Below are positions 1 to 4,846 of a DNA stretch of 5,003 bases, one piece after another. The DNA is taken from positions 1 through 5,003 of the forward strand of contig CANGQE010000115.1 of assembly GCA_947455845.1 (NCBI GenBank), given 5' to 3'. The stretch's first letter is position 1, and every line of letters begins with the position of its first letter. The notes beneath the pieces were generated by a model. The model did no database searches. It saw nothing but the letters and a program-made list of their open reading frames with translations, and was not told where the DNA came from. The DNA is from Rickettsiales bacterium. Its GTDB lineage: Bacteria; Pseudomonadota; Alphaproteobacteria; Rickettsiales; UBA1997. A program made the translations under genes and the position numbers.

Positions 1-168
1 ATCATTTTTAGCGATGACAGGATTTTTCAGCTCATGCGCAAAGCTAGTGCTGAAATTTTGTTTGAATACGTCAAGTTCAGCTGCGACCTTATCAACATTA
101 TTGTTCTTTTTGGCCGCCACAAAGAGAGCCTTGGCGTAATTTTTTGCGATGACAGAAGCTCTTGGCAT
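1..168 (-). CDS. atpH: ATP synthase F1 delta subunit, N-terminal part (runs off left edge)
   Basis: The leftward frame opens with ATG at 168-166 and stays open for 56 codons to the window edge. The product is the start of the delta subunit (mitochondrial OSCP homologue), which joins the F1 catalytic head to the peripheral stalk of the membrane ATP synthase. Seen: an N-terminus reading SVIAKNYAKALF (residues 5-16), which fits the 'A..YA.ALF' helix that opens this family, then an amphipathic helical stretch and the segment ELKNPVIAKND (46-56), where the family usually reads 'L.NPVI'. In alphaproteobacteria atpH commonly heads an atpHAGDC operon, and the leftward direction with a promoter candidate at about 370 agrees with that. 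No Shine-Dalgarno sequence is visible before the ATG. The rest of the gene is outside the window, so the identity rests on 56 residues. Confidence 0.85.
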   Translation of the reverse strand, partial: MPRASVIAKNYAKALFVAAKKNNNVDKVAAELDVFKQNFSTSFAHELKNPVIAKND

Positions 169-208
169 TTGAGGTTTTTTTAAAATTTTTTCGGAAATTT
201 TACCATTG

Positions 209-280
209 AGGACTTACGTAAAACGGGTGTCGCACAGAAATTTTGAGGCTTAAAGCGAGACGACATTTTGCGTAAGTCCT
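209..280. repeat. 72-bp MITE-like or palindromic element with 15-bp terminal inverted repeats
   Basis: The left end reads AGGACTTACGTAAAA (209-223). The reverse complement of the right end (280-266) reads AGGACTTACGCAAAA, so 14 of 15 positions match. The inner 42 bases contain no ORF of note and include a small palindrome GCTTAAAGC (248-256). The matched ends, the short length and the lack of coding content suit a non-autonomous transposon remnant (MITE) or a chromosomal palindromic repeat. I see no clear target-site duplication: the left flank ends ACCATTG and the right flank begins AAATTC. It lies in the untranslated stretch before atpH, so if transcribed it would form a long hairpin in that leader. 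No second copy exists in this window. Confidence 0.6.
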
Positions 281-358
281 AAATTCGTAAGAAGACATCC
301 TAGCTTAGAGGCGCGGCAAAGTACTTTTTAAAAAATAAAAAGCAACGGGGCAAATTAA

Positions 359-430
359 CAGTTAGCAATTATATCAATTAACATTTGGTTGAATGGCATC
401 AACTACTAACTGATCATTGTTAAATGTTAA
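359..430. repeat. Two interleaved inverted repeats at the 3' end of the deacylase gene
   Basis: CAGTTAG (359-365) pairs with CTAACTG (406-412), and TTAACATTT (378-386) pairs with AAATGTTAA (422-430). The second right arm covers the last codons and stop of the deacylase gene. A smaller stem, GTTGA (388-392) with TCAAC (399-403), sits inside. The two main pairs cross, so in RNA they are either mutually exclusive or form a pseudoknot. They could help end transcription of the leftward deacylase unit, but no U-run follows. The region is AT-rich, so chance pairing is a real possibility. Confidence 0.35.
368..376 (-). promoter_or_regulatory. Candidate extended -10 promoter facing atpH
   Basis: On the minus strand the sequence reads TGATATAAT, a perfect TATAAT -10 box (373-368) with the TGn extension. 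No good -35 hexamer lies 16-18 bases upstream, which extended -10 promoters tolerate. Transcription would begin near 361 and give a leader of about 190 bases to atpH that includes the 72-bp inverted-repeat element. Confidence 0.4.
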
Positions 431-1451
431 CTGGATCCACGGTGTCAAAGTGCTCTCGCATCTGATGAGCGTTGGTAAATTTTCCGACTCTTTTTTCGCA
501 GGCAATATGGAATAGAGCATCGCCTTTATTTGCTAGGGGCAATACTGATGCACCTATAATAACTCCATCTTCGGGAGATTTTATTAGAATTTTATGGTCT
601 CCGAAAGGATTGGCTATTTCGCCTAATATGTCGCCTTTTTTAATGATTTTTCCTAATTTTTGACGGGCGATATGAATGCCGCTGTGAGGAGCTCGAATCC
701 AATAACTAGATTGAGCGACAAATGTTTTTTTACGACTAATCTCCGCTTTTGACTTAGTCATGCCAATCTCACGCATTACATTTAATATGCCCGTTACGCC
801 AATTTGAATGTTGGCTTCATCAAAGCGCAAAGCTTCCCCTGCTTCAAATAAAATCATCGGAATGTTCGATTGACTCACCGCGGCACGCAAAGATCCGTCA
901 CGCAGATTTGAGTCAATAATGACGGGAGCTCCGAAAGCCTTGGCTAATTCCAAAGTTTTTTCATCAGAAATATCTGCGCGAATTTGTGGATGGTTGCAAC
1001 GGTGAAAGGCTCCGGTATGCAGATCAATTCCAAAATCCGACTTCACCACAATTTCTTGCATAAATTTGTAAGCCAATTGCGAAGTCAGCGAGCCATTTTT
1101 CAATCCAGGAAAACAACGATTTAGATCGCGGCGATCTGGCAAATAACGCGAGCGGTCATTAAAGCCAAAAATATTTACAACCGGAATTACAATTAAAGTG
1201 CCACAAATATTTTTTAAAGTTCGGGATGCCAGTAAGCGGCGCGTAATCTCAATGCCGTTAATTTCATCACCGTGAATTGTTGAAGATACAAAAAGCGTTG
1301 GACCATCTTTTTTACCCCGCACAACTTCCAGCGGCATTTTAACATCGGTAAAATCATAGATACTACCCATGTCGATATTGATGCGCAGACGCTCTCCGGG
1401 CTTAATCTCAATACCGTCAATTGTGAAATGCGAGTTAGGCTTTTTTTTCAT
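420..1451 (-). CDS. Zinc-dependent deacylase of the succinylglutamate desuccinylase/aspartoacylase family (M14-like)
   Basis: This 343-residue cytosolic enzyme should hydrolyse an amide bond in an N-acylated amino acid or amine. Zinc ligands are visible as H60 and E63 in the motif HGDE, and H145 in DLHTG (143-147). DLNRCFPG (109-116) matches the family's substrate-binding DLNR.FPG loop, and E203 or E206 in LFEAGE is the candidate catalytic base. After about residue 245 comes the beta-rich C-terminal domain (WIRAPHSGI, then a KKGDILGEI turn) typical of COG3608 proteins. The length is normal and no key residue is missing. The ATG at 1451 lies inside the ureohydrolase gene, 17 bases overlapping, with no Shine-Dalgarno, so translation is probably coupled. 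AstE, aspartoacylase and the ectoine deacetylase DoeB share this fold, so the substrate cannot be read from sequence. Confidence 0.82.
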   Translation of the reverse strand: MKKKPNSHFTIDGIEIKPGERLRINIDMGSIYDFTDVKMPLEVVRGKKDGPTLFVSSTIHGDEINGIEITRRLLASRTLKNICGTLIVIPVVNIFGFNDRSRYLPDRRDLNRCFPGLKNGSLTSQLAYKFMQEIVVKSDFGIDLHTGAFHRCNHPQIRADISDEKTLELAKAFGAPVIIDSNLRDGSLRAAVSQSNIPMILFEAGEALRFDEANIQIGVTGILNVMREIGMTKSKAEISRKKTFVAQSSYWIRAPHSGIHIARQKLGKIIKKGDILGEIANPFGDHKILIKSPEDGVIIGASVLPLANKGDALFHIACEKRVGKFTNAHQMREHFDTVDPVNI

Positions 1452-2376
1452 TTTTTTTACGATTTAAAAAGGCGTAAGAAAGAATTTTGTAACAAAGTTT
1501 CGCCGAGAGGAAATCACAAGAATGCAAAAGTTTAACAGGAGCCAATTCAACCACATCCGCCCCCACAATATTACAAATTTTACTGGCTTCGCGAATAATA
1601 TCCAAAGCGTCTTCCCACATCACTCCACCGGGTTCGGGAGTGCCGGTTGCTTGCATGAGACTTGAATCAAAACCATCAAGATCAAAAGTTAAAAATACCG
1701 GACGGCCTTTAAGTGGCGCCACGATTTTTTTGGCGTCCCAATTTCTACGATCTTTACCAAAGTGAATGGTAATGCGGTGACTATTAGCTTCCAAATAAGG
1801 AATTTCACTCGCCGAAATATTACGAATTCCACAAGAAATCAAAGTTGAAATCGGATTATCCATCACGCGACGAAGCGCTGCGGCGTGCGAATAATGTTCG
1901 CCATCGTAACCATCACGCAGATCAGCGTGAGCATCGAAATGCAGAATTGCTAAATCAGGATATTTTTTTACGAAGGGACGAATCGAGCCCGCTGTAATTG
2001 AATGTTCGCCACCAAGAATTAACGGAAATTTTCCGGCATCTAAAATTTTTGCCGTGATTTTTTCTAACTGCTTCAAAGATTTTACAACTGAAGTACGATC
2101 AATCTTAGGCTCCTTCATGGTAACAACACCGTATTTTCTAAAAGGCTCGCACCAAAATTCTTCATCAAAAAGTTCAACTTGTTGTGAAGCTTTGATGATT
2201 GCCTTAGGGCCATTCTTAGTGCCCCCACCGTAACTTACTGATTTTTCCAAACCAAAAGGAACCACCACAACTTGTGCTTGGTCAGGTGACTTTAAATATT
2301 TTTCCTCAACCCCAAGAAAACCCGACTTTTGCGGCATTAATTCAAGTTGTTCGAAAGGAGTTTTTTTTGTTTTCAT
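1435..2376 (-). CDS. speB: Agmatinase-type ureohydrolase (arginase/agmatinase family)
   Basis: This 313-residue protein belongs to the dinuclear-manganese ureohydrolases, which cleave a guanidino group to an amine and urea. Agmatine to putrescine is the usual reaction of this subgroup. All metal ligands are present: H125 in GGEHS, D148, H150 and D152 in FDAHADLR, and D232 and D234 in FDLDGFD. GTPEPGG (245-251) and the ADVVEL strand near 273-278, with the conserved E277, complete the family signature. Length is typical of agmatinases. It starts with ATG at 2376 with no clear Shine-Dalgarno, just downstream of a cluster of hairpins. Its end overlaps the deacylase gene. The exact substrate is uncertain: guanidinobutyrate, formiminoglutamate, arginine and guanidine hydrolases share the motifs. 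The C-terminal tail is lysine-rich (RKKNEKKA) and lies in the overlap. Confidence 0.8.
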   Translation of the reverse strand: MKTKKTPFEQLELMPQKSGFLGVEEKYLKSPDQAQVVVVPFGLEKSVSYGGGTKNGPKAIIKASQQVELFDEEFWCEPFRKYGVVTMKEPKIDRTSVVKSLKQLEKITAKILDAGKFPLILGGEHSITAGSIRPFVKKYPDLAILHFDAHADLRDGYDGEHYSHAAALRRVMDNPISTLISCGIRNISASEIPYLEANSHRITIHFGKDRRNWDAKKIVAPLKGRPVFLTFDLDGFDSSLMQATGTPEPGGVMWEDALDIIREASKICNIVGADVVELAPVKLLHSCDFLSAKLCYKILSYAFLNRKKNEKKA

Positions 2377-2401
2377 TTGTTAAAAAATTACTCGGATTAA
2401 G

Positions 2402-2472
2402 CCCTCTTTGACAATTGCCTTAGCAATTGCAACTCACTCAAAAATAAAAATATTTTGTGAGTAAAAAGAGGG
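2402..2472. repeat. Nested inverted repeats that fold as a three-way junction
   Basis: An outer stem CCCTCTTT (2402-2409) pairs perfectly with AAAGAGGG (2465-2472). Inside are two complete hairpins separated by only two or three bases at each join. Hairpin one is CAATTGC (2412-2418), loop CTTA, GCAATTG (2423-2429). Hairpin two is ACTCA (2432-2436) with TGAGT (2458-2462), a CT bulge, then CAAAA (2439-2443) with TTTTG (2453-2457). It may extend by two more pairs past a bulged A. The sequence folds equally well on either strand. It sits about 25 bases before the agmatinase start, where it could be a leader structure of that leftward gene, a palindromic repeat, or part of the purK 3' end. No known RNA family is recognised. 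Confidence 0.6.
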
Positions 2473-2475
2473 TGG

Positions 2476-2493
2476 CATCGCCGAAAGGCGATG
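2476..2493. repeat. Perfect 7-bp GC-rich hairpin with GAAA tetraloop (plus strand)
   Basis: CATCGCC (2476-2482) and GGCGATG (2487-2493) pair perfectly around GAAA. On the plus strand that loop is a stable GNRA tetraloop; on the transcribed minus strand it reads TTTC. It follows the three-way junction by three bases and is flanked by GGGTGG and CGGGTG. No T-run follows closely on either strand, so an intrinsic terminator is not well supported. Confidence 0.55.
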
Positions 2494-2535
2494 ACGGGTG
2501 ATTTAAAAAATATAAGTTTCGGAAGAATCCTCCGT

Positions 2536-2560
2536 CTGCTCGCGCAAAGGGCGCGATCAG
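2536..2560. repeat. GC-rich stem in the purK-speB spacer
   Basis: TCGCGC (2540-2545) pairs with GCGCGA (2551-2556) around a five-base loop. Beyond one C-T mismatch the stem extends with CTG (2536-2538) and CAG (2558-2560). It is far more GC-rich than its surroundings. It lies between CCTCC (2529-2533) and the next hairpin, an arrangement that resembles the composite intergenic palindromic repeats seen in many bacterial genomes; that resemblance is from memory. Confidence 0.5.
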
Positions 2561-2563
2561 CCA

Positions 2564-2582
2564 CCTCCTTTTACAAAGGAGG
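2564..2582 (-). terminator. 8-bp hairpin directly after the purK stop, possible transcription end
   Basis: CCTCCTTT (2564-2571) pairs perfectly with AAAGGAGG (2575-2582) around a three-base loop, beginning one base past the purK stop codon at 2586-2584. Its position suggests a 3' end for the purK message. The run of U expected of an intrinsic terminator is absent on the minus strand, where GTGGCTGATC follows. It may instead be the end of a palindromic intergenic repeat or an RNA-protecting stem. Confidence 0.4.
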
Positions 2583-2583
2583 C

Positions 2584-3648
2584 TTAGAGCAGAACATTCA
2601 CATGCCCCATTTTTCTTCCCTCGACGATTTTTTCTTTGCCGTAAAGATGAATTTTTGCACGTGGATTTTGGTAAAATTTTTCTACATCTTCAACTTCACT
2701 ACCAATTAGATTTTTCATGTATCCTTGGGAGTGAAAGTCGGTGGAGCCCAGAGGCAATCCGGTAATGGCACGAGCTAATTGCTCAAATTGCGAAGTGATT
2801 GCAGCATCCATTGAAAAATGTCCAGAATTATGCGGCCTTGGCGCTAACTCATTTACCAATAATTCTTCGCCAATGACAAAAAATTCCACTGCCAAAACTC
2901 CGATTAAATCTAATTTCTCAACAATTTTTTTAGCAATCTCTTGCGCCTTTATTTTCAATTCTTCAGAGACTTGTGCCGGATAAATACTTTCATCCAGAAT
3001 AGCATTTTTGTGGATATTGGTCAGCGGCTCGTAGGAGGCAATTTCACCATTTTTTGAACGCGCCACCAGCACCGAAATTTCAGAATCAAAAGGGCAGAAT
3101 TTTTCCAAAATTAATTTTTGATTTTGAGCCTGAGACCAAGCCGCATCAGCATCCTTAGCATCTTTTAAAACAAACTGACCCTTGCCGTCGTAACCCATTG
3201 TGGCAGTTTTTAGAATTGCTTTACCGAAAATTTTTAGATTTTCTTGCAACTGCCCAAGGGTTAAAATTTCTGCATATTGCGCTGTTTTAACGCCAATCGA
3301 ATTTAAGAAATTTTTTTCCAAAATACGATGTTGGGTAATTTTTAAAACCTGCGGACTTGGACAAACTTCAACCTGTGAAGACAAAAAATTCACAGCTTCA
3401 AAGGGAATATTTTCAAACTCAAAAGTAGCAATATCCACCATGCCGGCAAATTTTCTTAGAGCTTCTTGGTCATCGTAACTCGCCACCACAACCTCATTAG
3501 TCACGAAACTTGCAGGCGAGTTTTCTTGATCGGTAAAAATGACGCTACGTAAACCCATTTTATGAGCATAGAGACAAGTCATGCGGCCTAATTGCCCGCC
3601 ACCAATAATACCGATTGTTGAGATTTTTTTTGCTGAATTTTGTTTCAC
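2584..3648 (-). CDS. purK: 5-(carboxyamino)imidazole ribonucleotide synthase
   Basis: PurK is a cytosolic ATP-grasp enzyme of de novo purine synthesis. It carboxylates aminoimidazole ribonucleotide with ATP and bicarbonate to give N5-CAIR, which the mutase PurE then rearranges. Seen: the N-terminal nucleotide-fold motif GIIGGGQLGRM (13-23), TFEFENIP (75-82), the ATP-grasp glycine loop GYDGKGQ (152-158), and the signature NELAPRPHNSGH (266-277), with HLYGK and RKMGHVN near the C-terminus. Its 354 residues match the usual length, about 355 in E. coli. The start is GTG at 3648-3646. No ATG lies in frame before residue 23, which is already inside the GGGQLGRM motif, so GTG is preferred. purE is not in the window, although the two are often adjacent. 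A divergent promoter region lies upstream. Confidence 0.95.
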   Translation of the reverse strand: MKQNSAKKISTIGIIGGGQLGRMTCLYAHKMGLRSVIFTDQENSPASFVTNEVVVASYDDQEALRKFAGMVDIATFEFENIPFEAVNFLSSQVEVCPSPQVLKITQHRILEKNFLNSIGVKTAQYAEILTLGQLQENLKIFGKAILKTATMGYDGKGQFVLKDAKDADAAWSQAQNQKLILEKFCPFDSEISVLVARSKNGEIASYEPLTNIHKNAILDESIYPAQVSEELKIKAQEIAKKIVEKLDLIGVLAVEFFVIGEELLVNELAPRPHNSGHFSMDAAITSQFEQLARAITGLPLGSTDFHSQGYMKNLIGSEVEDVEKFYQNPRAKIHLYGKEKIVEGRKMGHVNVLL

Positions 3649-3685
3649 TAAATTTTGAATTCTTGCTTCGAAAAAGAAAGCGCGG

Positions 3686-3697
3686 GAAACTAGTTTC
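3686..3697. promoter_or_regulatory. 12-bp perfect palindrome, possible operator for purK
   Basis: GAAACTAGTTTC is its own reverse complement and is flanked by GC on each side (GCGG before, GC after). It covers the proposed purK -10 box, a classic place for a repressor site in the divergent purK/Trm112-like intergenic region. No regulator is identified, and a 12-bp palindrome in AT-rich DNA can arise by chance. Confidence 0.3.
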
Positions 3698-3715
3698 GCA
3701 CTCAGCTCTTTTCAA
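3687..3715 (-). promoter_or_regulatory. Candidate sigma-70 type promoter for purK
   Basis: On the minus strand, TTGAAA (3715-3710; five of six to the consensus -35) is followed after exactly 17 bases by TAGTTT (3692-3687). That keeps the first two and last bases of the -10 consensus. The start site would be near 3680, with a leader of about 30 bases to the GTG of purK. No comparable promoter was found for the rightward gene at 3738. Confidence 0.4.
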
Positions 3716-3737
3716 GAAATTTGTCAGTTAAAGAATT

Positions 3738-3917
3738 ATGAACTCAAAAAAACTCGCCCCCGAATTACTAGAAATCCTCGCCTGTCCTTTATGCAAAGGC
3801 GATTTGAAGTATGACGAAGAAAATAACGAACTAATTTGCTTTGCGTCAAAATTGGCTTTTTCAATTAAAGATGGACTTGCAGTGATGCTAATTGATGAAG
3901 CGCGGAAGTTGGATTGA
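3738..3917 (+). CDS. Trm112/YcaR family small zinc-ribbon protein
   Basis: This short ORF runs ATG to TGA and encodes 59 residues. It matches the bacterial Trm112-like (UPF0434, E. coli YcaR) family along its whole length: LLEILACPLCKG (10-21) matches LLEIIACPVCNG of YcaR, then ELIC (31-34), LAFSIKDGLAVML (39-51) and the closing EAR. Three cysteines (C16, C19, C34) are positioned as in YcaR. The fourth ligand seen in canonical Trm112 is absent, as it also appears to be in YcaR. In eukaryotes and archaea Trm112 is an activating partner of several methyltransferases; the bacterial role is unclear. It lies 60 bases before rlmE on the same strand and diverges from purK. A weak TAAAG stands about six bases before the ATG. 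Confidence 0.88.
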   Translation: MNSKKLAPELLEILACPLCKGDLKYDEENNELICFASKLAFSIKDGLAVMLIDEARKLD

Positions 3918-3977
3918 GAATTAAAATGAAACTGCAATTCTAAAACTAAGATCTCAAATATTTAAAAATTAAACACC

Positions 3978-4685
3978 GTGCCTCAAAAATTTATCCGCAT
4001 CAAAAAAGCCCGCAGAATGACGAAATCTTCTCACAAGTGGCTACTGCGTCAGGTCAATGATCCCTTTGTAGAAAAGGCCAAGATTGAAGGTTGGCGTTGT
4101 CGGGCGGCTTTTAAGATTATTGAAATCGATACAAAATTTAAGATTTTTAAAAAAGGCAAAATTGTAGTCGATTTAGGAGCGGCCCCCGGAGGATGGAGTC
4201 AATATGCCGTTACCAAAGTTGGCGAAGGCAATATTGTGGCGATTGATTTGCTGGAGATGAGTCCGATTGTCGGAGTGCATTTTTTTCAACAAGATTTTCT
4301 AACCGAAGATGCACCGGAAAAAATTATGACAGTGCTTAAAACTTTGCCTCGCAATAAAAGTGGACGCTGCGATGTTGTAATGTCAGACATGGCTGCTAAT
4401 ACGACTGGGGACTCAAGTGTTGACCATTTGCGCATCATTGCCCTTCTGGAAGATGCACTAGTTTTAGCGGAAAAAATTCTGAGTAACGGTGGATGTTTTG
4501 TCGGGAAAATTTTTCAGGGTGGCAGTTCGGATGAGATTGTAAAAAAGCTACGTAAGAGCTTTTCGATTGTGAAATATTTTAAGCCTGATTCATCAAGAAA
4601 GGATTCTTCAGAAACTTATTTAGTAGCCACAGGGTTTAAAGTAAAAACAGATCCTGAACTTGTTGCAGAATCCGCTGCAACTTAA
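3978..4685 (+). CDS. rlmE: 23S rRNA (uridine-2'-O)-methyltransferase (FtsJ/RrmJ)
   Basis: RlmE uses S-adenosylmethionine to methylate the 2'-O of a conserved A-loop uridine (U2552 in E. coli) late in large-subunit assembly. Seen in 235 residues: the SAM motif DLGAAPGGWSQ (65-75), SDMAANTTG (136-144), and the catalytic K-D-K-E tetrad as K46 in RAAFK, D137, K177 in GKIFQGG and E212 in SSETY. The GTG at 3978 is chosen over ATG 4017 because KFIRIKKARR (4-13) before the ATG resembles the N-terminus of rickettsial RlmE; the ATG start would give a shorter, E. coli-like protein. No Shine-Dalgarno is visible at either. A roughly 15-residue tail after VATGF (VKTDPELVAESAAT) extends beyond the usual end. 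The gene is probably co-transcribed with the Trm112-like gene. Confidence 0.94.
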   Translation: MPQKFIRIKKARRMTKSSHKWLLRQVNDPFVEKAKIEGWRCRAAFKIIEIDTKFKIFKKGKIVVDLGAAPGGWSQYAVTKVGEGNIVAIDLLEMSPIVGVHFFQQDFLTEDAPEKIMTVLKTLPRNKSGRCDVVMSDMAANTTGDSSVDHLRIIALLEDALVLAEKILSNGGCFVGKIFQGGSSDEIVKKLRKSFSIVKYFKPDSSRKDSSETYLVATGFKVKTDPELVAESAAT

Positions 4686-4701
4686 CCTAATATTTTTACC
4701 C

Positions 4702-4727
4702 AATTGTCGCCGACGTCGGCGACAATT
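4702..4727. repeat. Perfect 26-bp palindrome in the convergent rlmE/PLP-enzyme spacer
   Basis: The half-site AATTGTCGCCGAC (4702-4714) is followed without a spacer by its exact reverse complement (4715-4727), centred on GACGTC. It lies 16 bases after the rlmE stop, between two genes that converge. As RNA it would form an 11-bp stem with a tetraloop on either strand and could stop or protect both messages. No run of U follows on either strand, so it is not a standard intrinsic terminator. A protein-binding site or a member of a palindromic repeat family is equally possible. Confidence 0.65.
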
Positions 4728-4846
4728 AGTCGATCAAAAAGCCCTCCAGCATTGGCTCTAAAAAAATATTTTTTTTAAATTGGTAAAAAAATCACCAAAT
4801 AAAGAGCTTTCTCAACCAAGCTTTTTAAGAAAAATTTTAATCAATT
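4728..4846. other. AT-rich spacer with weak stem-loops, no gene
   Basis: This remainder of the convergent spacer holds an A7-TA-T8 symmetrical tract (4760-4776), a TTGGT/ACCAA stem (4780-4784 with 4794-4798) and an AGCTT/AAGCT stem (4805-4809 with 4818-4822). On the minus strand that last stem is followed by CTTTATTT, making it a weak terminator candidate for the gene ending at 4847. No ORF, RNA gene or promoter is supported. Confidence 0.3.

Noticed and set aside
472..663. Rightward 63-codon ORF inside the deacylase gene.
   Set aside because: It is the antisense shadow of a gene with intact catalytic motifs.
2561..2571. CCACCTCCTTTT resembles the 3' tail of 16S rRNA (anti-Shine-Dalgarno).
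   Set aside because: Only about ten bases agree, no rRNA sequence lies upstream, and the stretch is one arm of a hairpin with AAAGGAGG.
2377..2583. Guanidine riboswitch before a ureohydrolase gene.
   Set aside because: The loops do not carry the ACGR sequences of the guanidine-II class and nothing resembles the guanidine-I core; the structure does not match what I know of these families.
2491..2709. Rightward 72-codon ORF over the purK end and the hairpin spacer.
   Set aside because: It is made of hairpin repeat sequence plus the antisense of purK and has no recognisable protein features.
3728..3937. Leftward 69-codon ORF opposite the small zinc-ribbon gene.
   Set aside because: It lies antisense to the clearly conserved Trm112/YcaR-like protein, and its translation is low-complexity and serine/phenylalanine-rich without family features.
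4017..4685. ATG at 4017 as the rlmE start.
   Set aside because: The 13 residues before it (with KFIRIKKARR) resemble rickettsial RlmE N-termini, so the GTG at 3978 is better supported.
4702..4740. Standard intrinsic terminator at the 26-bp palindrome.
   Set aside because: The stem is strong, but no U-run follows on either strand, so it is listed as a palindrome of unknown role.
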